This document shows positions 47,836 through 55,999 of a DNA stretch of 56,034 bases, one piece after another. Each line of letters opens with the position of its first letter. Position 1 is the first letter of the stretch. The stretch is from Clostridium sp. (GTDB lineage Bacteria; Bacillota; Clostridia; Clostridiales; Clostridiaceae). The DNA lies in contig NZ_JARHZJ010000100.1 of NCBI RefSeq assembly GCF_029258205.1, positions 1 to 56,034 on the forward strand. Direction: 5' to 3'. A program made the translations under genes and the position numbers. The notes under the pieces are model-generated. The model saw nothing but the letters and a program-made list of their open reading frames with translations, had not been told where the DNA came from and ran no database searches.

Positions 47836-48375
47836 TTATTCTTCATCTAGTCCTGGTTCAATTAAACCATAATTACCATCTTTTCTTTTATATACTACAT
47901 TCAATTGATTTGTCTCTGGATCTTGGAAAACAAAGAAATCATGTCCTATAAGTTCCATTTGTAAAACTGCTTCTTCAGCTCCCATTGGCTTAACATCAAA
48001 TCTCTTAGTTTTTACTATTTTTGCTTCCTTTTCTTCTTTAATATCATCCATTTCATCTATATGAGCAAATCTTAATGAATCATATCTATTTTTCTTTGAT
48101 AATCTAGTTTTTTGTTTTCTTATTTGTCTTTCAATTTTTTCTTCAACTAAATCTATTGACTTATACATATCGTCTGTAGATTCTTCACCTCTTAATAATA
48201 CCCCATTAAAAGGAATCATAACTTCTATAATTTGTTTATTTTTCTGTACACTTAAAGTGGCTTTTGCTTCAACTCCTGGTTCAAAATACTTACTTAACTT
48301 GGATATTTTCTTTTCTACACAATCCTTTAAAGCATTTGTTAACTCTATATTTTTAGCATGTACTGTTACTTTCAT
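47836..48375 (-). CDS. hpf: Long-form ribosome hibernation promoting factor
   Basis: The 179-residue protein is the long HPF (also called RaiA) that dimerises 70S ribosomes into 100S in stationary phase. The N-terminal YfiA-like domain (about 1-105, MKVTVHAKNIELTNALKDCV) is followed by a C-terminal dimerisation domain (about 120-175, IVKTKRFDVKPMGAEEAVLQ). Start is ATG at 48375 after AAAGGGGC, not the 18-base-longer frame from 48393. A clear TATAAT lies upstream at about 48435. It follows a raiA-type RNA that has its own promoter and terminator. Confidence 0.95.
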   Translation of the reverse strand: MKVTVHAKNIELTNALKDCVEKKISKLSKYFEPGVEAKATLSVQKNKQIIEVMIPFNGVLLRGEESTDDMYKSIDLVEEKIERQIRKQKTRLSKKNRYDSLRFAHIDEMDDIKEEKEAKIVKTKRFDVKPMGAEEAVLQMELIGHDFFVFQDPETNQLNVVYKRKDGNYGLIEPGLDEE

Positions 48376-48575
48376 ATCGTCAGCCCCTTTCAAAAAAACA
48401 AGTAACCTTAATTATGTAAAGGTTTAAATATTATACTATAATTGTACTCTGTTAAAGCTTTTTATACAAGTTTTAATTATCTTAATTAACTGAAAATTTT
48501 ATAATATAAAGAATACATGTCTAATTAAATCTTCTCTTTACTTAATTTATTTATGTGAAATGAGACTTGACATAA

Positions 48576-48818
48576 AATAAAAAAGAACCATGAAAATCAT
48601 AGTCCCTTTTTATAGCTAGTTGACCTGGTCTTTGACCCCACACTCGCCTACTGGAGCTTTCGCTACCCGGAATTAACCTCTCACTACTAACCCTCTCAGC
48701 CTTTATTGGCTGGTAGGTCTTACTTCTAAGCCGCACCATGCTCATTAAAACTTTGTTTAACTTACGTGGATCGTTTCGCCTGCGACTGGCATCGACTTTC
48801 AACCACAAACCTAACTAC
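48576..48818 (-). ncRNA. raiA-type structured noncoding RNA
   Basis: The roughly 243-base transcript lies between comF and hpf (also named raiA), the place where Clostridia carry the raiA-motif RNA. It is much richer in G and C than the DNA around it and full of purine-rich conserved-looking blocks, such as GTCGATGCCAGTCGCAGGCG, GGTAGCGAAAGCTCC and GGTCAAAGACC. It has its own -35/-10 promoter and its own terminator. A noncoding role in sporulation and aggregation has been reported for raiA RNA in a Clostridium species. Family identity is from position and form, without a covariance search. An open frame across it on the minus strand is not protein-like. Confidence 0.75.
48582..48609 (-). terminator. 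Terminator of the raiA-type RNA
   Basis: AAGGGACTATGA pairs with TCATGGTTCTT (some G-T pairs) around TTTT and is followed by TTTTTTATTTTATG on the minus strand. It precedes hpf by about 200 bases, so hpf needs its own promoter. Confidence 0.75.
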
Positions 48819-48824
48819 ACTACT

Positions 48825-48852
48825 ATTATATATTACTTTTAGCAATAGTCAA
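48825..48852 (-). promoter_or_regulatory. Promoter of the raiA-type RNA, overlapping the end of comF
   Basis: TTGACT (48847-48852) and a perfect TATAAT (48825-48830) are separated by 16 bases. The -35 element lies inside comF and the -10 element overlaps its stop codon (48826-48828). Transcription would begin near 48818. Confidence 0.7.
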
Positions 48853-49485
48853 CAAAAAAATTTTAATGTCTTTAATTTTTTTCAACTCTCTTACACATGC
48901 CTTTAATGTTGCACCAGTAGTCATTACATCATCTAAAAGTATAATACTCTTTCCTTCTAAATTCTTATAACTTTTAAGTTTAAAAGCATTTTGTACATTT
49001 TTTTCTCTTTCTACTTTAGATAATGATTTTTGTTCTTTTACTTTATTTTTCTTTTTTAAGGTTTTTATAGCTTTAATTCCTAACCGTTTTCCTAATTCTC
49101 TTGATAAATATTCACATTGGTTAAATTCCTTTTTTTTAAGGGAATCCTTTGCTGCTGGAACATATGTTATAAAATCAACATCTAAATTTGATTCTTTTAT
49201 TTTTTCTTCTAGTAACATAACTAATATTTCACCAGCATGAAAATCTCCTCTATATTTAAGTCTTAATATTAAATCCTTAACTATAAAAGAATAATAAGAA
49301 CAGATTAATATTTCACACTCTTCAATAATTAGATTTTCCTTTATCTTTTGTATTTTCCATTTGCATTTATCACAAATTATTTTTTCTCCCTCTGTATTGC
49401 ATACATAACATTTTTCTTCGGTTGGATAAATAGCTTCTAAAAAACATTGAAATAAATAATCTACCTTATCTTTGACTCTCTCCAT
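48826..49485 (-). CDS. comF: ComF family phosphoribosyltransferase-like protein
   Basis: The 219-residue protein has an N-terminal zinc-finger (CYVCNTEGEKIICDKC, four cysteines at about 23-38) and a C-terminal phosphoribosyltransferase-like domain with IILLDDVMTTGATLKACV (about 180-197). ComFC proteins act in DNA uptake during competence together with the ComFA helicase. It begins 25 bases inside the ComFA-like gene upstream, an overlap that suggests coupling. The ATG has no strong site of its own. Confidence 0.9.
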   Translation of the reverse strand: MERVKDKVDYLFQCFLEAIYPTEEKCYVCNTEGEKIICDKCKWKIQKIKENLIIEECEILICSYYSFIVKDLILRLKYRGDFHAGEILVMLLEEKIKESNLDVDFITYVPAAKDSLKKKEFNQCEYLSRELGKRLGIKAIKTLKKKNKVKEQKSLSKVEREKNVQNAFKLKSYKNLEGKSIILLDDVMTTGATLKACVRELKKIKDIKIFLLTIAKSNI

Positions 49486-50423
49486 AACGTTTCATTAAAG
49501 CCTCTTGCTAACCTCCTAGCAGTTTCTATATTTTCTCCCTCTTCATTACTTAATAATATTACTTCTCTTCCATTACACTTATTTTTACATAAAGCACCAC
49601 ATGCAAATATTATTTTTTTGTAATCAATAGGGTCATTTTCAAAAGAATAAATCACCATATCACACTCTGTAATACAATCAAAATATTTATGTAATGAATC
49701 GGTTATAAAAATAATACATTCTTTTTTAAATCTATTTTCATTTACTATCTTTAAAAATGAATTTTTTTCATCTTCTTTTACTATTTTAACCTTATTTTTT
49801 AAATTTAAATCCTCAGTATAATATTCATAAATTTTATTTAAATTAAATTTATTTGGAACATATATGACCAGTATTCTCTTTTCCCTTATAAACCATTCAA
49901 TATAATCATATAATGTATAAGGCATTGCAGATTCTAAATTAACTCTAGTTGTTATTAGTCTTGGCTCTAAAAAATGTTCTTTTCTTTGATTATTTAATAT
50001 TTCTATGTGCTTTATATTGTTAAACATCTTATCTACTGAACATATTACTATCTTCTTAGATAGTAGTTTTAAATACATTAAATCCTCATTGCACTGAATA
50101 TTACTCTTATCTGAATATAAACTTACATCATCGTATATTATTAAATCAAAATTATTTTTTATATTAAAAATATTATTAAAATTTACAAAATCAAAATTCA
50201 TAGAATTTAATTGCTCATTTTTACAAACTTTTCTACTCTTGCCTACATACAAAACTTTTTCATTATTTATTAAACAATCACTAATTAAACTTTCAATAAA
50301 GTTCAACTTTTGATATGGTTCACATATAAAATTTATAAACCTGTCGTTGCTCTTTACATACCATTTCTTTAATATATGACTATATCTATTCTCAGTCCTT
50401 AAATTATTGTCATATAAGCTCAC
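49461..50423 (-). CDS. Degenerate ComFA-like protein
   Basis: The 320-residue protein is not clearly a helicase but keeps a ComFA-like outline. A DEAD-box-like strand, DLIIYDDVSLYSD, lies at about 94-106. The following EPRLITTRVNLESAMPYTLY and IEWFIREKRILVIYVPNKFN resemble the second RecA-like domain of ComFA, and the end GREVILLSNEEGENIETARR matches the family's closing motif. The N-terminal Walker A region is missing. It lies between recD2 and comF, where comFA normally sits. The GTG start follows AGGGGG. It is likely a shortened, ATPase-dead relic or a changed function; remote relation only. Confidence 0.6.
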   Translation of the reverse strand: MSLYDNNLRTENRYSHILKKWYVKSNDRFINFICEPYQKLNFIESLISDCLINNEKVLYVGKSRKVCKNEQLNSMNFDFVNFNNIFNIKNNFDLIIYDDVSLYSDKSNIQCNEDLMYLKLLSKKIVICSVDKMFNNIKHIEILNNQRKEHFLEPRLITTRVNLESAMPYTLYDYIEWFIREKRILVIYVPNKFNLNKIYEYYTEDLNLKNKVKIVKEDEKNSFLKIVNENRFKKECIIFITDSLHKYFDCITECDMVIYSFENDPIDYKKIIFACGALCKNKCNGREVILLSNEEGENIETARRLARGFNETLWRESKIR

Positions 50424-50440
50424 TTTTAAGTCCCCCTACT

Positions 50441-52675
50441 TTAATCTTGTTCAAAAATATCATTAGATATCACTTCTTTTATTCTCCAATTTAAAGACGA
50501 ATAACGCTCCATACTCCTTGTATTATCAACCATATATTTTAACGCTTTAGGTATTCCAACTACTACAACCATTTCTTTTGCTCTAGTTATTCCTGTATAT
50601 AATAAATTTCTATTCATAAGTAATGGTGATCCCATATATGCAGGTATTATTACTACTGGAAATTCACTCCCTTGACTTTTATGTATTGTAATAGCATAAG
50701 CTAAATCTAATTCATCTAAATACATAAAATCATAAATAACTCGTCTTTCATCATCAAAGATTATAGATAGTTTTTTCCCTTCTAAATCTATATTTTCTAT
50801 AAATCCCATATCTCCATTAAATACACCTGAACCTTCATGCTCACCCTTTCCAGCTATTCTAGTCCATTTTAGAGAGTAGTTATTCTTTATCTGCATAACC
50901 TTATCTCCTTCTCTAAATACCATACTTCTAAATTCTTTTTCTTTTTTGGATGAAGATTTTGGATTTAAAACATTTTGAATTTTTTCATTTAAATTTGTAA
51001 CTCCTAATACTCCCTTTTTCATAGGAACTAAAACCTGTATACTTTTTAATTTATCCCAATTCGAATTAAACTTAGGTAACCTAGTATTTATTAAATCTAT
51101 GATAGTATTTAATATTCCCTCTTGAATATCATTTCTTATAAAGAAGAAATCAGTACCTTTTTCATTTAACTTAGGCATTTCACCTTTATTTATTTTATGT
51201 GCATTTACTACAATCATACTCTCTTTTCCTTGTCTAAATATTTCCTTTAGACGTACAACCTTTGTAAATCCACTCTCTATAAAATCATTTAATACATTTC
51301 CAGCTCCTACTGATGGAAGTTGATCAACATCTCCCACTATTATAAGTCTAGTACCTACATTAATAGATTTAAGTAACGCATTCATTAAAGTTATATCAAT
51401 CATTGATGCCTCATCTATTATCACCACATCAGCCTCTAATGAATGTTCTTCTGCATTGGTTACGAAAACACTTTCTTCCTTTTCAAAAACCCCCATGTCA
51501 AGCATCCTATGTATTGTGGTAGCTTCTTTTCCTGTAGATTCACTCATTCTTTTAGCCGCTCTTCCTGTAGGTGCTCCCAAAAGAACCTTCAATCCACAAG
51601 TTTCAAAAATATCGATTATACACTTTATTATGGTGGTCTTTCCTGTTCCTGGACCTCCAGTTATTATCTCTATTCCATTTTGAAAAGCACTTGTTATAGC
51701 ATCTTTTTGTGATTCTGCAAAATTTATATTATTTTTCTTTTCAAATTGAAGTATTAGGTGATCAACATCTACATTTATATCTTGAAAATTACTTATAGCT
51801 AAAGTTAAAATCCTATTAGTTATTCCAAGCTCACAATAATAATTAGGTATTGTGAAAACTCCTTCTTTGTCATTAACATTCTCTAACTTTAATTTTCTAT
51901 CTAAAGCTGCATTTTTAATATTTTCCTCTATTATATCTTCACCTACAGTTAATACATTACTTGCTTCCTTTATAAGTTCATCCTTTGGCATAAAAGTATG
52001 CCCATTAGCACAAAATTGATTTATTACGTATCTTATTCCACTTTGAATTCTAAAAGGCGAATCAATTTCTATCCCTAAACTTTTAGCAATCTTATCAGAA
52101 GTCTTAAATCCTATTCCTGAAATTTCATCACAAAGTATATATGGATTATTTTTAACTGTATCAACTGAATTAGCTCCATATTTTTTATAAATTTTCAAAC
52201 ACTGATTCACACTTAATCCATGAGTTTGCAAAAATATAGTTATATTTTTTAATTCTCTTTGTTCTCTATAAGACTCAATTATGGTCTCTAACTTCCTTTT
52301 ACCAATTCCTTCTATTTCTTTTAATCTTTCAATATTATTATCTAAAATATCAAGGGTATCTTCTCCAAATTTATTTACAATTTTTTTTGCTGTAACAGGA
52401 CCTATACCCTGTATTATCCCAGAAGATAAATATCTTTCTATTCCATCCTTTGAATTAGGTAATATTTCTTCACATTCTTCTACTTTAAATTGTTTTCCAA
52501 ACTGGGAATGGTTAACCCAACTTCCTGTAATCTTTAAATTTTGTCCTTCTTTTACATGGGGTAAAACTCCCACTGCTGTATGAATAATATTATTTTCTCT
52601 AAACTTTATAACTGTATACCCTGTATCTGAACTTTTAAATACTATACTCTCAACTATTCCATTTAATGCTTCCAT
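50441..52675 (-). CDS. recD2: RecD2-type ATP-dependent DNA helicase
   Basis: The 744-residue RecD2 helicase unwinds DNA 5' to 3' and acts in replication and repair without RecBC. An N-terminal OB-like region and helix-hairpin-helix repeats (GIIQGIGPVTAKKIVNKFG, about 90-110) precede the ATPase core. Walker A is ITGGPGTGKTTIIKCI (about 336), followed by VIIDEASMID, GDVDQLPSVGAGNVL and the C-terminal AITIHKSQGSEFPVVI. The ATG has AGGAGG. It is the first gene of a run with the ComFA-like gene and comF. Confidence 0.93.
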   Translation of the reverse strand: MEALNGIVESIVFKSSDTGYTVIKFRENNIIHTAVGVLPHVKEGQNLKITGSWVNHSQFGKQFKVEECEEILPNSKDGIERYLSSGIIQGIGPVTAKKIVNKFGEDTLDILDNNIERLKEIEGIGKRKLETIIESYREQRELKNITIFLQTHGLSVNQCLKIYKKYGANSVDTVKNNPYILCDEISGIGFKTSDKIAKSLGIEIDSPFRIQSGIRYVINQFCANGHTFMPKDELIKEASNVLTVGEDIIEENIKNAALDRKLKLENVNDKEGVFTIPNYYCELGITNRILTLAISNFQDINVDVDHLILQFEKKNNINFAESQKDAITSAFQNGIEIITGGPGTGKTTIIKCIIDIFETCGLKVLLGAPTGRAAKRMSESTGKEATTIHRMLDMGVFEKEESVFVTNAEEHSLEADVVIIDEASMIDITLMNALLKSINVGTRLIIVGDVDQLPSVGAGNVLNDFIESGFTKVVRLKEIFRQGKESMIVVNAHKINKGEMPKLNEKGTDFFFIRNDIQEGILNTIIDLINTRLPKFNSNWDKLKSIQVLVPMKKGVLGVTNLNEKIQNVLNPKSSSKKEKEFRSMVFREGDKVMQIKNNYSLKWTRIAGKGEHEGSGVFNGDMGFIENIDLEGKKLSIIFDDERRVIYDFMYLDELDLAYAITIHKSQGSEFPVVIIPAYMGSPLLMNRNLLYTGITRAKEMVVVVGIPKALKYMVDNTRSMERYSSLNWRIKEVISNDIFEQD

Positions 52676-52760
52676 ATTACCTCCTAAAAGGTTTCTCTTG
52701 AATTGTTATTACTATTAATTATATCACAATTATTTAATTTAAATCATAGTGCTTATTTTG

Positions 52761-52789
52761 TTGACTTACGCAAATTAAAATTTTAAGAT
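52761..52789 (+). promoter_or_regulatory. Promoter of nagA
   Basis: TTGACT (52761-52766) and TAAGAT (52784-52789) are separated by 17 bases, about 23 bases before the nagA ATG. Confidence 0.55.
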
Positions 52790-52811
52790 TATTATAAGGA
52801 AGGTGATTTGT

Positions 52812-53948
52812 ATGTTAATAAAAAACTGTAATATAGTATATTTAGACAAGATTGAAAATGGAAATATACTTATAGAAAACGGAAAGATAAAGGCTATAAA
52901 TCCTAAAGAAGAATATGATTGTGAAATAATAGATGGACAAGGATTATTCCTATCTCCAGGATTCATAGATGTTCATATACACGGCGCTGGTGGCTACGAT
53001 ACTATGGATGGTACTTATGAAGCTATAAATGAAATATCAAAAGTTATAGTTAAACATGGTACTACTTCATTCTTACCAACAACAATGACAGTAGCTGCTG
53101 AAGACGTATGCAAATCAATGGAAGCTATCCATAAAGCAAAAACTGAAGGAACAGATGGAGCTAATGTTTTAGGTGCTCACTTAGAAGGGCCATTTATAAG
53201 TCCAAGTGCAATAGGAGCCCAAAATCCTGATTTTTTAATACCTCCAACAAAAGAAAATTTCTATAAATTAGTTGGGGAAAATGAAAATGATGTTGTTTCA
53301 ATAACTCTTGCTCCAGAAGTAGATGGTGCTAAAGAACTTACTAAATTCTTAAGTGAAAAAGGTATAGTTGTTTCAATAGGACATACTAAAGCTACTTATG
53401 AAGAAGCTATTGAAGGAATAAAATGCGGATGTTCTCACGCCACTCATTTATTCAATGCAATGACTCCATTCACTCATAGAGAACCCGGGGTTGTAGGTGC
53501 TGTTTTTGATAGTGAAATAACTACTGAAACAATATCAGATGGTATTCACATATCATATCCAAGTTTAAGAGTTGCCTATAAACAAAAAGGAACAGACAAA
53601 GTTTTATTAATAACTGATGCTATGATGGCTTGTTGTATGCCTGATGGAATGTATTCATTAGGAGGACAAGAAGTTGAAGTTAAAAATGGAGCTGCAAGAT
53701 TATTAACCGGTTCTTTAGCAGGATCAATTTTAACTTTGGATGTGGCAGTTAAAAATATATTTAATAACACTAATTACCCACTTAATGAAGTTATAAAAAT
53801 GGCTACTTATAATGGAGCTAAACACTGCAAAGTTGATGATAAAAAAGGCTTAATTAAAGAAGGTTATGATGCAGACTTAATTCTTTTTGATGAAAATATA
53901 GATATAAAATATGTAATAGTTAATGGAAAATTAGTTCATAAAGCTTAA
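52812..53948 (+). CDS. nagA: N-acetylglucosamine-6-phosphate deacetylase
   Basis: The 378-residue amidohydrolase removes acetate from GlcNAc-6-phosphate. The metal-binding HxH is in VHIHGAGGYDTMDG (about 56), and further ligands in LEGPFISPSAIGAQ (about 126), ISIGHTKATYEEA and ATHLFNAMTPFTHREPG (about 213). The catalytic aspartate is in LLITDAMMACC. Start is the ATG at 52812, with GGAAGGTG before it; a GTG at 52803 lies inside that site. No nagB follows; the next element is an IS remnant. Confidence 0.95.
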   Translation: MLIKNCNIVYLDKIENGNILIENGKIKAINPKEEYDCEIIDGQGLFLSPGFIDVHIHGAGGYDTMDGTYEAINEISKVIVKHGTTSFLPTTMTVAAEDVCKSMEAIHKAKTEGTDGANVLGAHLEGPFISPSAIGAQNPDFLIPPTKENFYKLVGENENDVVSITLAPEVDGAKELTKFLSEKGIVVSIGHTKATYEEAIEGIKCGCSHATHLFNAMTPFTHREPGVVGAVFDSEITTETISDGIHISYPSLRVAYKQKGTDKVLLITDAMMACCMPDGMYSLGGQEVEVKNGAARLLTGSLAGSILTLDVAVKNIFNNTNYPLNEVIKMATYNGAKHCKVDDKKGLIKEGYDADLILFDENIDIKYVIVNGKLVHKA

Positions 53949-53960
53949 TATAAAAAGTTA

Positions 53961-54285
53961 CTGTATCAAAATTAGTACACTCTGTTAAGTAACCACGGCA
54001 TAAAAAACTGTGTAAATTCTACTTAACGGAGTGATTTTTTATGGAGAGAAAACAAATAACTAAAGTTTTTTGAAATACTTAAAACAGAGCTTATTTATTA
54101 TAATAAATATTATTGCAAAGAAGAATTGTTTAATGATATAGAAAAATTTATAGCTTGGTATAATACCCAGATATTTTAATCAAAACTAAAAAAACCACAC
54201 TCCGGTTAAATACCTAAGTGCGGCTTAGAAAGACTTAATTTTTTAGCTATGTCTACTTTATTTGGTCCACATCATTTTGATACAG
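53961..54285 (+). mobile_element. Internally deleted IS3-family remnant with terminal inverted repeats
   Basis: CTGTATCAAAAT (53961-53972) and its exact complement ATTTTGATACAG (54274-54285) bound about 325 bases. Near the left end an ATG with a start like orfA (MERKQITKV) is joined directly to the end of an IS3-type orfB. The missing middle would hold the DDE region. It is therefore a non-functional derivative that could only be moved by a related transposase. Confidence 0.65.
54066..54178 (+). pseudogene. IS3-type transposase (orfB) C-terminal fragment
   Basis: The frame encodes FFEILKTELIYYNKYYCKEE and then FIAWYNTQ before a stop, the typical C-terminal end of IS3-family OrfB proteins (FFxxLKxE ... 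YIxxYNxxR). It lacks the rest of the integrase core and has no start of its own. Further decay is seen after the stop, where SKLKK continues in a shifted reading. Confidence 0.7.
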
Positions 54286-54300
54286 CCAATTTTCTCTATA

Positions 54301-55476
54301 TTAAAGATACTTCTTTATTTCTTCAACTTTATTTAAATTTTCCCATGGAAGATCTAAATCTGTTCTTCCAAAATGTCCGTAAGCTGCTGTTTGTCTATAT
54401 ATAGGTCTTCTTAAATCTAAATCTCTTATTATAGCTCCTGGTCTTAAATCAAATACCTTATTTATTATATCAACTATATCTTCATCTGATATTTTTCCAG
54501 TTCCAAAAGTATCTACTATAATTGATACTGGTTTAGCAACACCTATAGCATATGCAACTTGAACTTCTAATTTATCTGCAACTCCTGCAGCAACTAAGTT
54601 TTTAGCTACCCATCTAGCAGCGTATGCAGCTGATCTATCAACCTTAGTTGGGTCTTTTCCTGAGAAAGCACCACCACCATGTCTTCCATATCCACCGTAA
54701 GTATCAACTATTATCTTTCTTCCTGTTAATCCAGCATCTCCTTGAGGTCCACCTATAACAAATCTTCCTGTTGGATTTATATAATACTTAGTATTTTCAT
54801 CTAATAACTCTGCTGGCATAACAGCTTTTATAACATGTTCCATTAAATCTGCTTGTATTTGTTCTTGAGATACTTCTGGACCATGTTGTGTTGAAATTAC
54901 TATTGCATCTATTCTAACTGGTTTATCATTTTCATACTCAACAGTAACTTGTGTTTTTCCGTCTGGTCTTAAGTAAGATAAAGTTCCGTTCTTTCTTACT
55001 TCTGTTAATCTTCTTGATAATCTATGAGCCATAGCTATTGGTGCTGGCATAAATTCTTCAGTTTCATTAGTAGCAAAACCAAACATCATTCCTTGGTCTC
55101 CAGCTCCAACTGCATCTATATCAATTTTTTCTCCAGCTCTTGATTCTAAAGCTTCATCAACCCCCATAGCTATATCTGATGATTGCTCATCTATTGTAGT
55201 CATAACTGAACAAGTTTCACAGTCGAAACCATATTTAGCTCTATCATATCCTATATTCTTTATAGTTTCTCTAGCTATTTTAGGAATATCAACATAACAA
55301 TTAGTTGTTATTTCTCCCATTACCATTACTAATCCTGTAGTAACAGCTGTTTCACAAGCAACTCTTGCATTTGGATCTTTTTCAAATATAGCATCTAAAA
55401 CTGCATCTGAAATTTGGTCGCATATTTTATCTGGATGCCCTTCAGTAACTGATTCTGATGTAAATAATCTTTTCAT
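54301..55476 (-). CDS. metK: S-adenosylmethionine synthetase
   Basis: The 391-residue enzyme makes SAM from methionine and ATP. Signature motifs are [16 protein letters not shown] (about 14), [12 protein letters not shown] (about 120) and [19 protein letters not shown] (about 262). Residues for ATP and methionine binding are intact and the length is typical. The gene is under a SAM-I riboswitch with an intrinsic terminator in its leader, so high SAM should stop its transcription. The leader is long (about 360 bases) and contains an additional palindrome. Confidence 0.97.
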   Translation of the reverse strand: MKRLFTSESVTEGHPDKICDQISDAVLDAIFEKDPNARVACETAVTTGLVMVMGEITTNCYVDIPKIARETIKNIGYDRAKYGFDCETCSVMTTIDEQSSDIAMGVDEALESRAGEKIDIDAVGAGDQGMMFGFATNETEEFMPAPIAMAHRLSRRLTEVRKNGTLSYLRPDGKTQVTVEYENDKPVRIDAIVISTQHGPEVSQEQIQADLMEHVIKAVMPAELLDENTKYYINPTGRFVIGGPQGDAGLTGRKIIVDTYGGYGRHGGGAFSGKDPTKVDRSAAYAARWVAKNLVAAGVADKLEVQVAYAIGVAKPVSIIVDTFGTGKISDEDIVDIINKVFDLRPGAIIRDLDLRRPIYRQTAAYGHFGRTDLDLPWENLNKVEEIKKYL

Positions 55477-55607
55477 GTATATAATGCCATCTTACTATCT
55501 TAATAAGATAGCCAATTCACCCCTTTCATTTTTATTTATTCCAACATGTTTATTTTAATAAATAATTAAATCACTCTTCCCAACGATTCAAAATAATATC
55601 TTTAAAC

Positions 55608-55664
55608 TTTAATTAACAAAACTTTATTTTAATGCGCGCCTTTAAAATATTTTTGTTAATTAAA
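55608..55664 (-). repeat. Palindrome with GC-rich loop in the metK leader
   Basis: Outer arms TTTAATTAACAAA and TTTGTTAATTAAA (13 bases, exact) enclose a further imperfect A/T stem and the loop TGCGCGCC. It lies between the SAM-riboswitch terminator and the metK start. The function is not known. Confidence 0.7.
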
Positions 55665-55705
55665 AAATCTCTTCTCAAACCTTTAAAGATTTAAGAAGAG
55701 ATTTT
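55664..55705 (-). terminator. Expression-platform terminator of the SAM riboswitch
   Basis: AAAATCTCTTCT pairs with AGAAGAGATTTT, with a further inner TTAAA/TTTAA pairing, and a T-run follows on the minus strand. It sits between the SAM-I aptamer and metK. Confidence 0.9.
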
Positions 55706-55724
55706 AGTTATACACTAAATTTAC

Positions 55725-55834
55725 CTTCTCTCATCTTGTAAAGAATTTCTTTACCGGAATTGGCACCGTAGTGACTTCTCACTGGTTGCCGGGTTTCATA
55801 GGGCCTTTTTCCCTCCACCTCTCTGGATAAGAGC
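55725..55834 (-). ncRNA. SAM-I riboswitch (S-box)
   Basis: The S-box blocks are present in order on the minus strand: CTCTTATCCAGAGAGGTGGA, GGGAAAAAGGCCCTATGAA, CCCGGCAACCAG, GGTGCCAATTCC and GATGAGAGAAG. It controls metK through the terminator that follows. Ligand and mechanism are well established for this family. Confidence 0.97.
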
Positions 55835-55878
55835 ATATAAATACTAATTATTCTATTTTATTAAGATATCATTTTAAT

Positions 55879-55907
55879 AAAGAGACACTCATTAAAAGTG
55901 TCTCTTT
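55879..55907 (-). terminator. Intrinsic terminator after the tRNA-Tyr gene
   Basis: AAAGAGACACT pairs with AGTGTCTCTTT around CATTAAA, directly after the tRNA-Tyr CCA end. Confidence 0.85.
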
Positions 55908-55908
55908 C

Positions 55909-55994
55909 TGGTGGTGGAAGAAGGATTCGAACCTTCGAAGTCGTCCGACAACAGATTTACAGTCTGCCCCCTTTGGCCACTCGGGAATTCCACC
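55909..55994 (-). tRNA. tRNA-Tyr (GTA)
   Basis: The 86-base gene has acceptor GGTGGAA paired with TTCCACC, the anticodon GTA in ACTGTAAAT, a long variable arm as required for tRNA-Tyr, T-loop GGTTCGAATCC and an encoded CCA end. Confidence 0.96.
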
Positions 55995-55999
55995 ACTTA

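Noticed and set aside
48551..48808. An 85-codon minus-strand open frame across the region between comF and hpf.
   Set aside because: It lies on the raiA-type RNA; the composition is arginine/serine-rich without protein-like pattern, and there is no ribosome site.
52775..52966. A 63-codon minus-strand frame over the start of nagA.
   Set aside because: It is a shadow of nagA; proline- and phenylalanine-rich with no ribosome site.
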